DNA of 64,000 nt from Pseudomonas sp. IAC-BECa141 (GTDB taxonomy: Bacteria; Pseudomonadota; Gammaproteobacteria; Pseudomonadales; Pseudomonadaceae). The stretch covers positions 1,798,001 to 1,862,000 of the forward strand of contig NZ_CP065410.1 of the NCBI RefSeq assembly GCF_020544405.1, written 5' to 3'. Below the pieces are notes generated by a model. The model made no database searches. It saw nothing but the letters and a program-made list of their open reading frames with translations, and was not told the origin of the DNA. Positions 40,167-47,753 of this stretch are shown here, piece by piece. The translations under genes were made by a program, and so were the position numbers. The first letter of the stretch is position 1. Each line of letters starts with the position of its first letter.

Positions 40167-40738
40167 TTTTGCGTCTGGACCTCCTGCGCCACGGTGAAAC
40201 CGAGCTCGGCGGCGGCCTGCGCGGCAGTCTTGACGATGCGCTGACCGAAAAAGGCTGGGCGCAAATGCGCGAAGCGGTGATCGGAAAAGGGCCGTGGGAT
40301 CGGCTGGTCAGCTCGCCCTTGCAGCGTTGCGCGCGATTCGCTGAGGAGTTGAGCGCGCAGCGGGATCTGCCGGTATCTCAGGACAAAAATCTGCAGGAGC
40401 TGCATTTCGGTGCCTGGGAAGGGCAGAGTGCGGCGGCGTTGATGGAAACCGATGCCGAGGCGCTGGGTCTGTTCTGGGCGGATCCCTACGGGTTTACCCC
40501 GCCGCAGGGTGAGCCGGTCAGCGATTTCTCTGCAAGGGTGCTGGCGGCGGTGATGCGACTGCACGCGGCACACGCCGGCGAGCGGGTGTTGCTGGTCAGT
40601 CATGGCGGCGTCATCCGTCTGCTGCTGGCGCGGGCCCGTGGTTTGCCCCGTGAACAACTGCTCAATGTCGAAGTCGCTCATGGCGCACTGTTTTCGCTGA
40701 TCGTCTCGGCTGATGGTTCGCTCAAGGAGGTGTGCTGA
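40163..40738 (+). CDS. cobC: Alpha-ribazole phosphatase family protein
   Basis: This histidine phosphatase removes the phosphate from alpha-ribazole phosphate or adenosylcobalamin phosphate, the last or next-to-last step. The 191-residue protein has the phosphohistidine motif [13 protein letters not shown] near the start, [14 protein letters not shown] and a second His in [13 protein letters not shown]. The start overlaps cobT. cobS follows with an AAGGAGG ribosome site inside the end of this gene. Confidence 0.92.
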   Translation: MILRLDLLRHGETELGGGLRGSLDDALTEKGWAQMREAVIGKGPWDRLVSSPLQRCARFAEELSAQRDLPVSQDKNLQELHFGAWEGQSAAALMETDAEALGLFWADPYGFTPPQGEPVSDFSARVLAAVMRLHAAHAGERVLLVSHGGVIRLLLARARGLPREQLLNVEVAHGALFSLIVSADGSLKEVC

Positions 40739-40739
40739 C

Positions 40740-41471
40740 ATGCTGCCTCTGTGGATCGCCCTGCAATTTCTCAGCAGCCTGCCGATTCGTCTGCCGGGCA
40801 TGCCGACCCCTGAACAGCTCGGCCGCTCGCTACTGTTTTATCCGCTGGTGGGGTTGTTGTTCGGTGTGATTCTCTGGGCGCTCAACCTTGCGCTGGCGGG
40901 CGCGCCGTTGCTGCTGCATGCGGCGCTGTTGCTGACGGTGTGGGTGCTGCTCAGCGGCGCGTTGCACCTTGATGGCCTGGCGGACAGCGCCGATGCGTGG
41001 CTCGGCGGTTTCGGTGATCGCGAGCGCACGCTGACGATTATGAAGGATCCGCGCAGCGGGCCGATCGCCGTAGTGACGCTGGTGCTGGTGTTGCTGCTCA
41101 AGTTCGCCGCGTTGCTGGCCTTGATCGAGCAGAAGCAGGGTATGGCGTTGATCGTCGTGCCGCTGATTGGCCGAGCGGCGCTGCTCGGGCTGTTCCTCAC
41201 CACTGCCTATGTGCGGGCCGGTGGATTGGGGCAGGCGCTGGCCGATCATCTGCCGCGCAAGACGGGTTGGCAGGTGCTGGCGCTGAGTGCAGCGGCATGT
41301 GTGGTGATCGCCGGGCTTAACGCGGTCGTGGCGTTGTTGCTGGCGGTCGTCGTGTTCATCTGGCTAAGGCATCTGATGGTGCGGCGACTGGGCGGAACCA
41401 CGGGCGATACGGCGGGTGCGTTGCTGGAATTATTGGAGATGTCGGTGCTGGTCGGGCTGGCTTTGTTTTGA
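40740..41471 (+). CDS. cobS: Adenosylcobinamide-GDP ribazoletransferase
   Basis: CobS joins adenosylcobinamide-GDP with alpha-ribazole (phosphate) to complete the cofactor (also named cobV). It is an inner-membrane enzyme of 243 residues with several helices and the family motif LHLDGLADSADAWLGG, then TIMKDPRSGPIAVV. The ATG at 40740 follows AAGGAGG by 9 bases. It is the last gene of the cob operon; the MarR regulator begins 43 bases downstream and has its own operator. Confidence 0.95.
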   Translation: MLPLWIALQFLSSLPIRLPGMPTPEQLGRSLLFYPLVGLLFGVILWALNLALAGAPLLLHAALLLTVWVLLSGALHLDGLADSADAWLGGFGDRERTLTIMKDPRSGPIAVVTLVLVLLLKFAALLALIEQKQGMALIVVPLIGRAALLGLFLTTAYVRAGGLGQALADHLPRKTGWQVLALSAAACVVIAGLNAVVALLLAVVVFIWLRHLMVRRLGGTTGDTAGALLELLEMSVLVGLALF

Positions 41472-41495
41472 TCTGTAACTTGATTTAACAGACTT

Positions 41496-41511
41496 GCGGG
41501 TATATACACGC
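41496..41511 (+). promoter_or_regulatory. Imperfect palindromic operator before the MarR gene
   Basis: GCGGGTATATACACGC at 41496-41511 is almost identical to the perfect palindrome at 41942-41957 upstream of the MFS gene, differing at one base. The palindrome pitch and the regulator/target setting fit a MarR-family binding site. It ends 3 bases before the MarR ATG, so binding would likely block transcription or its start. Confidence 0.7.
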
Positions 41512-41514
41512 ATC

Positions 41515-41919
41515 ATGCTTCCTTCTCAGTGTTTGTGCACCAACCTGCGACGCGCCGCCCGTGGCGTCAGCAGGCATTACGACGGCGCTCTCGACGGCTT
41601 CGGGATCAACGTTGCCCAGTATTCTTTGCTGTGCAATCTGCAGCGCCTGGATCAACCGAGCATTTCCGAACTGGCCGAAGCGATGGGGCTGGATCGCAGC
41701 ACCCTCGGGCGCAATCTGCGGGTGCTGGAAGGCGAAGGGCTGGTGGCGCTGGCCGAGGGCGAAGACATGCGCAACCGCATCGTCCGGCTCACCGAAACCG
41801 GTGCGCAACGACTGGCAGCGGCTTTGCCGGCCTGGGAAGCGGCGCAGCAGCGGTTGATCGACCGACTGGGTGCCGAGAAGCGTGAAACCTTGCTGCGGCT
41901 GTTGGATGAACTGGCCTGA
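41515..41919 (+). CDS. MarR family transcriptional regulator
   Basis: This 134-residue winged-helix repressor is of MarR type. The recognition helix lies in SISELAEAMGLDRSTLGRNL and the wing in GLVALAEGEDMRNRIVRLT. The first Met at 41515 is used because the longer frame starts within the operator. The matched palindromes before this gene and before the downstream MFS gene suggest autoregulation and repression of the pump. The effector is unknown; such regulators often answer to phenolic compounds or oxidants. Confidence 0.9.
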   Translation: MLPSQCLCTNLRRAARGVSRHYDGALDGFGINVAQYSLLCNLQRLDQPSISELAEAMGLDRSTLGRNLRVLEGEGLVALAEGEDMRNRIVRLTETGAQRLAAALPAWEAAQQRLIDRLGAEKRETLLRLLDELA

Positions 41920-41941
41920 GGGCCGGTTTTTCCGAATCTAA

Positions 41942-41957
41942 GCGGGTATATACCCGC
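41942..41957 (+). promoter_or_regulatory. Perfect palindromic operator before the MFS gene
   Basis: GCGGGTATATACCCGC (41942-41957) is a perfect 16-base palindrome, 15 bases before the MFS start codon. It matches the site at 41496-41511 with one difference. Confidence 0.75.
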
Positions 41958-41972
41958 GACTGGAGAATAACA

Positions 41973-43181
41973 ATGAGTTCGATGTGGCGTACGTGCGGTT
42001 GGGTGTTGCTGGGGAGTGCGCTGATTCTGGCGTTGTCATTGGGCGTGCGTCACGGTTTCGGGCTGTTTCTGTCGCCGATGAGCGCGCAGTTCGGCTGGGG
42101 CCGTGAAGTGTTCGCGTTCGCCATCGCCTTGCAGAACCTGATCTGGGGTCTGGCGCAGCCGTTTACCGGCGCACTGGCCGACCGCTTCGGCGCGGCAAAA
42201 GTGGTATTGATCGGTGGTGTGCTGTACGCCTTGGGCCTTGTGTTCATGGGCCTGTCGGAGACTGCGTTGGGCCTGTCTCTGAGTGCCGGTCTGCTGATCG
42301 GCATCGGGCTCTCCGGCACCTCGTTCTCGGTGATCCTCGGCGTGGTCGGCCGTGCTGTGCCGCCGGAAAAACGCAGCATGGGCATGGGCATCGCCAGTGC
42401 TGCCGGCTCTTTCGGCCAGTTCGCCATGCTGCCCGGCACCCTCGGGCTGATTGGCTGGCTCGGCTGGTCGGCGGCATTGCTGGTGCTGGGCCTGCTGGTG
42501 GCGCTGATCGTGCCGCTGGTGAGCATGCTCAAGGACAAACCGCTGCCGGTGCTGGGTCATGAACAAACCCTGTCCGAAGCCCTGCGTGAGGCTTGCTCGC
42601 ATTCCGGTTTCTGGCTGCTGGCGTTCGGCTTTTTCGTCTGCGGATTTCAGGTGGTGTTCATCGGCGTCCACCTGCCGGCGTATCTGGTCGATCAGCATCT
42701 GCCTGCAAGTGTCGGCACCACGGTGCTGGCGTTGATCGGTCTATTCAATATCTTCGGCACTTACACCGCCGGTTGGCTCGGCGGGCGCATGTCCAAGCCG
42801 CGTCTGCTGACCGGACTTTATCTGTTGCGCGCCGTGGTGATCGTGCTGTTCCTGTGGCTGCCGGTGACGACGACCTCGGCCTATCTGTTCGGCATGGCCA
42901 TGGGCTTCCTGTGGCTGTCGACGGTGCCGTTGACCAACGGTACGGTGGCGACCTTGTTTGGTGTGCGGAATCTGTCCATGCTCGGCGGTATCGTGTTCCT
43001 GTTCCATCAATTGGGTTCGTTCCTTGGCGGCTGGCTGGGCGGGGTGGTGTACGACCGGACCGGGAGTTATGACTTGATCTGGCAAGTGGCGATTCTCTTG
43101 AGCCTGCTGGCGGCGGCGCTGAACTGGCCGGTGCGCGAGCGCCCGGTCGAGCGCCTGCAAACGCGTGCGAGCGCTGCATGA
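41973..43181 (+). CDS. MFS transporter
   Basis: This 402-residue inner-membrane transporter has 12 predicted helices. The first part is GSALILALSLGVRHGFGLFL and the loop after helix 2 is TGALADRFGAAKVVL, close to the GxLADRxGxKxVL signature of the superfamily. Similar Pseudomonas proteins are placed in the Nar/oxalate-formate-like MFS group. The MarR gene immediately upstream and the palindromic operator 15 bases before it suggest repressed export or uptake of a small compound. A 40-residue protein overlaps its stop codon. Substrate is unknown. Confidence 0.9.
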   Translation: MSSMWRTCGWVLLGSALILALSLGVRHGFGLFLSPMSAQFGWGREVFAFAIALQNLIWGLAQPFTGALADRFGAAKVVLIGGVLYALGLVFMGLSETALGLSLSAGLLIGIGLSGTSFSVILGVVGRAVPPEKRSMGMGIASAAGSFGQFAMLPGTLGLIGWLGWSAALLVLGLLVALIVPLVSMLKDKPLPVLGHEQTLSEALREACSHSGFWLLAFGFFVCGFQVVFIGVHLPAYLVDQHLPASVGTTVLALIGLFNIFGTYTAGWLGGRMSKPRLLTGLYLLRAVVIVLFLWLPVTTTSAYLFGMAMGFLWLSTVPLTNGTVATLFGVRNLSMLGGIVFLFHQLGSFLGGWLGGVVYDRTGSYDLIWQVAILLSLLAAALNWPVRERPVERLQTRASAA

Positions 43182-43300
43182 ACCGTTATTGGCCGCAGAT
43201 CGTCATCACCGCACTCGGTGCCGCGTTGCTGGCGCTGGTGTGGTGGGGCTGGCATCGGGGCGGGCTGGCGCTGATGCAGTTGGGCATGGGTGCTTGCTAG
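43178..43300 (+). CDS. Small single-helix membrane protein (40 residues)
   Basis: The ATG at 43178 overlaps the MFS stop (ATGA) and the frame runs to TAG at 43298. The product begins [20 protein letters not shown] and ends in Cys. It has one clear membrane helix (about residues 7-26) and a short charged tip. Coupled translation and the hydrophobic profile suggest an accessory of the transporter or of the downstream glutathione peroxidase locus. No family is recognised. Confidence 0.6.
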   Translation: MNRYWPQIVITALGAALLALVWWGWHRGGLALMQLGMGAC

Positions 43301-43355
43301 ACCGGCGGGAGGGCGAGTAACGTCGAGGTCTGACGATTGCTCAAGGATGCCCGAC

Positions 43356-43916
43356 ATGCTCAAGCGCTGGTGTGCTGTTCCCGCTTTGCTGATGGCGTTG
43401 ACCGGACTGGCCCAGGCCGCGGATTGTCCGGATCTGTTGCAAGGTTCGTTGCCCAAGTTGCGGGCCAAGGAATCCATCGACCTGTGTCAGCGTTACGCCG
43501 ACAAACCGCTGGTGGTAATCAACACGGCCAGCTTCTGTGGTTTCGCGCCGCAGTTCGAGGGGCTCGAAGCGCTCAATCAGCGCTACAAGGCCCAGGGCCT
43601 GGAAATGCTCGGCGTGCCTTCCAATGACTTCAAGCAGGAATCCAAGGACAGCGCCGAGACCGCCAAGGTCTGTTACGCCAACTACGGCGTGACGTTCACC
43701 ATGACCGAGCCACAGAAGGTGCGGGGCGACGATGCCACCCACCTGTTCCAGGTGCTGGCCAGACAGAGCAGCGCGCCGAAGTGGAATTTCTACAAATACG
43801 TCATCGACCGTCAGGGCAAGGTCATTGCCAACTTCTCCAGCCTGACCAAGCCGGATGATCCGGAATTTCTGGCAGCCATTGAAAAAGCCATTGCCTCCAA
43901 GCCGCTGAAACCCTGA
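43356..43916 (+). CDS. Glutathione peroxidase family protein, exported
   Basis: The 186-residue peroxidase has a signal peptide ([20 protein letters not shown], then A) that sends it to the periplasm. The catalytic Cys is in [20 protein letters not shown], and the conserved Trp-Asn is in [13 protein letters not shown]. The usual FPCNQF motif appears as VPSNDF, so the conserved Gln and nearby Cys are replaced. Such proteins use thioredoxin or glutathione to reduce hydroperoxides. Start 43356 follows AAGGA by 7 bases and is preferred over 43347. Confidence 0.88.
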   Translation: MLKRWCAVPALLMALTGLAQAADCPDLLQGSLPKLRAKESIDLCQRYADKPLVVINTASFCGFAPQFEGLEALNQRYKAQGLEMLGVPSNDFKQESKDSAETAKVCYANYGVTFTMTEPQKVRGDDATHLFQVLARQSSAPKWNFYKYVIDRQGKVIANFSSLTKPDDPEFLAAIEKAIASKPLKP

Positions 43917-43920
43917 TCGA

Positions 43921-43973
43921 CGCCCACTAAAAAGCCCCGCCTCTGTGAAGAGAGCGGGGCTTTTTAGTGGGCG
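43921..43973. terminator. Strong bidirectional terminator
   Basis: A perfect 20-base inverted repeat (CGCCCACTAAAAAGCCCCGC at 43921-43940 with its complement at 43954-43973) lies between the convergent peroxidase and FadL-type genes, with A/T runs in both directions. Confidence 0.93.
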
Positions 43974-44013
43974 AGGCCTCAAACGCTAAAGAGATCAGCT
44001 TCGCCGTACAGCA

Positions 44014-45285
44014 TCAGAAGCGGTAGGTTGCGCCGACACCGAAGCCGTTTGCCGAGTTTTCGTACTGCGAGTTGTAGCTCTGGCCACGATCGTTTTCGTT
44101 GCGGATGTTGACCTTCTCTTCCTTCAGGTACGAGTAGGCAACGTCGATGGTCAGGTCTTCGGTCGGGCTCCAGCCGGCACCGATGCTGAAGATGGTCCGG
44201 TCGCCGGTCGGGATGCGTGGCGAACGGTCGACGTTGTTGGTCGGGGCCTGGTCGAACGTCAGACCGGTACGCAGTACCCATTCCTTGTTCAGCTGGTAGG
44301 ACGTACCGATGGCGTAAGCCCAGGTGTCATGCCAGTTCTGCTCTTCGGTGATCTCGCCGAACTGGCCAGCCAGCAGAGGCTGTACACCGGAGTTCTTGAC
44401 GGTGATCTTTTCCAGCTGGCTCCAGCGGGTCCAGGTGGTACCGGCGTAGACGTTCCAGCGGTCGTTGATCGCCTGAGTGACCGAGAAGTCCACGGATTCA
44501 GGCGTGGTGATCTTCAGCGAAGCGTCGTATTTCTGGTTCGCACCCAGGCCGACCGCGCCCAGCACACCGTAGTTGACCTTGGTGTTGCCTTCGAGCTTGT
44601 AGTCGACTTTCGAGTGGTAGGTCAGACCCAGGCGAGTGGTGTCGGTAGCCTGTACCAGAACGCCGATGTTGTAGCCCAGTGCGGTGTCGTCACCCTTGAT
44701 CTTGACCTTGCCGTCCGGCGCAGCCTGAGTGATCGACAGGTTGGATTCCAGCGAGCCGTCGATGCGGTTGATGGTCGGACCGAAACCGATCGACACCACG
44801 TCGTTGAATTTGTAGCTGACAGTCGGCTGGAAGGTAATGACCTTGACTTCGGACTTGCTGCCGAAGTAGCGGCCGGCAAAGCCGTTTTCATAGTCGGTGA
44901 TCAGGCCGAAGGGTACGTACACACCCAGGCCGAATGCCCAATGCTCGTCGATCGGCTTGACGTAGTAGCCCATAGGTACGGAGGTGAAGGGCACCATGTC
45001 GCCTTTGTTGCTGCCGCCGTTCGGGCTGGAGCTGGCGTCATTGATATCGGTTTTTGCGTCGAGGAATGCAACACCGCCAGTGACTTGTTCGCGCGTGATG
45101 CGCGACATGCCGGCAGGGTTGCCATAAACAGTGCTTGCGTCGTCGGCAGAAGAAGATCGCCCGGCGTACCCAGTCCCCATCCCGCTGATGCTGTGTTCGT
45201 TGATGGCAAAGCCAGCTGCGAAGATCTGGGTGGATGCCACGGTTACGGCAAGGCTAAGGGTGGTTTTGAGCATGACTTTTTTCAT
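44014..45285 (-). CDS. FadL/OmpP1/TodX family outer-membrane transporter
   Basis: This 423-residue outer-membrane beta-barrel belongs to the FadL family for long-chain fatty acids and other hydrophobic compounds. A signal peptide (MKKVMLKTTLSLAVTVASTQ then IFA) is followed by AGFAINEHSISGMGTGYAGR, the family's plug/hatch start. GNPAGMSRI is the NPA segment characteristic of FadL. The C-terminus ends in Phe as barrel proteins do. The ATG at 45285 follows GGAGTTCTAATA on the minus strand. It stands alone. Confidence 0.93.
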   Translation of the reverse strand: MKKVMLKTTLSLAVTVASTQIFAAGFAINEHSISGMGTGYAGRSSSADDASTVYGNPAGMSRITREQVTGGVAFLDAKTDINDASSSPNGGSNKGDMVPFTSVPMGYYVKPIDEHWAFGLGVYVPFGLITDYENGFAGRYFGSKSEVKVITFQPTVSYKFNDVVSIGFGPTINRIDGSLESNLSITQAAPDGKVKIKGDDTALGYNIGVLVQATDTTRLGLTYHSKVDYKLEGNTKVNYGVLGAVGLGANQKYDASLKITTPESVDFSVTQAINDRWNVYAGTTWTRWSQLEKITVKNSGVQPLLAGQFGEITEEQNWHDTWAYAIGTSYQLNKEWVLRTGLTFDQAPTNNVDRSPRIPTGDRTIFSIGAGWSPTEDLTIDVAYSYLKEEKVNIRNENDRGQSYNSQYENSANGFGVGATYRF

Positions 45286-45431
45286 TATTAGAACTCCTGG
45301 TGATCACCGGGGCGAAAATTACCAACATTTTCGTCCTAGCGCTATAGGCCGTATGCCTTGAGTTAGAGCGGTTTTGTAGGACAATCCGACCAGATTCGCT
45401 ACTCGTTGGACGATGTTGCGAAACCGGCGGA

Positions 45432-45914
45432 TCAGCAAGCGACCTGATTCAGCGGTGAAACACAGGTTTGCCAGGCGCAGGTGAAATCGCGCAGACGACC
45501 TTGAGGCTGGAAGGTCTGACGCCAGATGCGCGCCATGCCCAGCAGGTCATCCGACTCGGGGAGGACGGGGTTTTGTTCTTCGACCAGCAGCCAGGCAATG
45601 GCCGTGGCGTAACGCAGGTTGACGGTCAGTTCGAGGTGCGGGCCGCTGAGGAAGGCATGCTGGCTTGCGAGGCCGCGAACCAGGCTGGCGCGTTCGGGAT
45701 CCAGTGCCAGGTAATGATCCCAGAGCGCCTGGTGACGGTGTTCGGCAATCCGGTACAGGCCGTGGCCACGGCGGTCATGCAGGGCCGAACCGAGGGCGGA
45801 CTGGCTGGCGGCGATGCCCAGCAACAGGGATTCGGCGGTGGCGCAGTGACGTCCCAGATAAATCAGCGTGGGACGGATCACATGGCGGCACAGTTCGCTG
45901 GCAGCGATACCCAT
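45432..45914 (-). CDS. Hypothetical protein
   Basis: I do not recognise this 160-residue protein. It is helical, soluble and rich in Leu, Ala, His and Arg, with no signal peptide. Segments such as ATAESLLLGIAASQSALGSA and RHQALWDHYLALDPERASLV look like packed helices. The start MGIAASELCRHVIRPTLIYL at 45914 follows GAGGGTTTT. A similarly placed unknown gene occurs next to FadL-type genes in other pseudomonads, so it is probably real. Confidence 0.7.
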   Translation of the reverse strand: MGIAASELCRHVIRPTLIYLGRHCATAESLLLGIAASQSALGSALHDRRGHGLYRIAEHRHQALWDHYLALDPERASLVRGLASQHAFLSGPHLELTVNLRYATAIAWLLVEEQNPVLPESDDLLGMARIWRQTFQPQGRLRDFTCAWQTCVSPLNQVAC

Positions 45915-46138
45915 AAAACCCTCGGATCTTGTTATTTGGCGGCGAGACCTGAAGGGGAGCTTGGCAGCTGTGGATCGAATCAGGCCCGCCGGAAGCGGAT
46001 CACGCCGCTTGAGTTGAAGTGTAGTGTCATATTCGCGACGTAAAGGCCTGTTTTTAAAATATTTCCGGCGGGGCGTTATAACCGTTATATCAGTTGGTGC
46101 TTAAGCGGAAAGTCGCAAAAGCGAAACATCGGGCAATA

Positions 46139-46167
46139 AAAAGCCCCGCGTTTTAAGCGGGGCTTTT
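46139..46167 (-). terminator. Rho-independent terminator for the 46191-46415 gene
   Basis: AAAAGCCCCGC and GCGGGGCTTTT form an 11-bp stem with a run of T on the minus strand after the end of the small gene. Confidence 0.88.
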
Positions 46168-46190
46168 GCTTTTGCAGCCATTTCGGCCTC

Positions 46191-46415
46191 TCAGGCGATC
46201 AATGCCTGACGGGTGCGATCAATTACGGCCTGCAGCGGTTCGGCGCTGGAGTATTGATCGGGATACAGACGCTCGCTGTGGCGGGCGATCCCGTGTTCAT
46301 TGACCACGGTGAAGCTGAAGCAGCCTTTGCGAGCGGCCATGATCAGGCAGTTCATTGGAGCAAAAGCGTTGGTTAGGGTGCGAATGGCATCCTGAGTCTG
46401 GATTTGAGTCGACAT
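46191..46415 (-). CDS. Hypothetical protein (74 residues)
   Basis: This small soluble protein begins MSTQIQTQDAIRTLTNAFAP. The central segment MNCLIMAARKGCFSFTVVNE has beta-strand character and two Cys residues. It has no signal peptide or known motif. Coding is supported by length, the ATG start with a GTAGGAACACC sequence upstream, and the terminator immediately downstream. Function is unknown. Confidence 0.68.
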   Translation of the reverse strand: MSTQIQTQDAIRTLTNAFAPMNCLIMAARKGCFSFTVVNEHGIARHSERLYPDQYSSAEPLQAVIDRTRQALIA

Positions 46416-47368
46416 AGTTATTAGGTGTTCCTACAAATGACACGGATAAGAACCGTGCAACGTTAAAACGTTCCAGTAACGTCAACCACCATTGGTCGAA
46501 CGAAGAACCCGACTGGAACAAGGCAGCCAGTTCGAGCGCTATAAAAGTGGGCGCGCTTGGGCTGGCAGGTAGGTACTTAGGAGGACAGGCAACACATCGA
46601 GGGCAGAGGTTCTGGGCCCGGGGTGAAGATCCTGATCAATTTGCAGGTTGGTTCGGTCAGAGTAAGTGGTCTTCGCAACACCCTTTGCATTCGATTCAAA
46701 GGCTGTGTTGTCGCAAGATTTACCTGGAAACCATCGAGGGGTCGATCCCGCTTTTGTCGGTGGAGGCTTCTGTGAAAGAAGGCTGACCGTGGGGTGTGTT
46801 CGACCGGAATTGACTTTCAGCTTGGTACTAACGCCGCGGATACTAACGGAACGATCCCCGAAAGGCAAACCCGCTGATCAAAAATAAATCAGGAGACATT
46901 GCCAGGCCCGTAACCTGCCCCGATCTGGCTCACACAATGACCGTCGGTCGCCACGACGTGACCGGCGCTGAAGCTCGGCGCAGGGGCTTGTCCCCAGCCT
47001 GAATGCCAAAACGACCCGAAAAGGCGCATCGATATAACCGCGTAACAGGTACTTGTGCACATTAGTTGCGCAGACGGTAACGGCGCTGTCATAACGATCC
47101 TGACCCCGATGGCTGCCTGCATCGAAAGTTTAAGTCAATGAAAAACATCGCTTTTTTTAACTGGTGAAAAAATCGTCAGTTTGACTGCGAGCCCCGTTCC
47201 ACAAGGCTTTGCGGCGACTGGAAGGCGGTTGTCCACTGAGTTATCCACAGCTTCTGTGGATTGTCCCGAGCGCTTGCTCTAGCACGGGCGTGCCGGGTTT
47301 TTTTCGACTTTACCTGTGCGAAAAAAAGAGTAGAGTGGCGCGCCTTCCGATCTGTCCCACAGTGCTTT
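46416..47368. other. 950-base gap with strong RNA-folding potential, no convincing gene
   Basis: No open frame here looks like a protein gene: the longest (46539-46868, minus) has an unusual composition and no family likeness. Folding potential is high. CAACAC-CCTTTG (46677-46688) pairs with CAAAGG-CT-GTGTTG (46698-46711), a 12-bp stem with a two-base bulge and 9-base loop. Other short stems include ATCGA/TCGAT and CTTCT/AGAAG between 46720 and 46800. AACGTTAAAACGTT near 46460 repeats a palindromic hexamer. It may hold an untranslated RNA, a long leader of the minus-strand gene or a decayed insert. Confidence 0.35.
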
Positions 47369-47692
47369 ATGAAGTTTCGTTCAGCTCCAGAATCTGTTAC
47401 CTCCCAACCCCCTCGTGTTACCGCTCCCAAGCGATTTTCCGTACGCGTGGCCGAATGGCTGCTGGACAGCCCGCGTTTGGGCGACAGCCAGAATGCCAAG
47501 CACCTCGCCGGCCGCCTGCTCAAGCAACCGGCCCGGGAAGGGGTGGTCGCGGCGCAAAGTCGTCTCGGCCAGTTGATGTGCCGCGAGTGCGGCAATGCCC
47601 GGGATCGCCGCATCGGCCAGGACCTGCTGCGTCAGGCCGCCCGCGCGGGTGACCGACGTGCGCAACAGGAACTCGGCCTGATCGAAGACTGA
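47369..47692 (+). CDS. Sel1-like repeat protein
   Basis: The 107-residue protein begins MKFRSAPESVTSQPPRVTAP, a basic lead. The remainder, RVAEWLLDSPRLGDSQNAKH to the C-terminal AARAGDRRAQQELGLIED, holds about two Sel1-like (TPR-type) helical repeats. Such repeats mediate protein contacts. The ATG at 47369 has no strong Shine-Dalgarno sequence. It lies 61 bases before rmuC and may be co-transcribed with it. Confidence 0.72.
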   Translation: MKFRSAPESVTSQPPRVTAPKRFSVRVAEWLLDSPRLGDSQNAKHLAGRLLKQPAREGVVAAQSRLGQLMCRECGNARDRRIGQDLLRQAARAGDRRAQQELGLIED

Positions 47693-47753
47693 GCTGTCCA
47701 AGACCTGGCGCCTTGGTTAACCTTCAGGCTTTATCGGATTGGCGAGAATCACT

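Noticed and set aside
41529..41885. Alternative-frame protein inside the MarR gene
   Set aside because: The MarR frame has a clear helix-turn-helix and start; the other is a shadow.
46539..46868. A 109-codon minus-strand frame in the 46.4-47.4 kb gap
   Set aside because: Composition, lack of a ribosome site and no recognisable family argue against coding; kept only as part of the structured gap.
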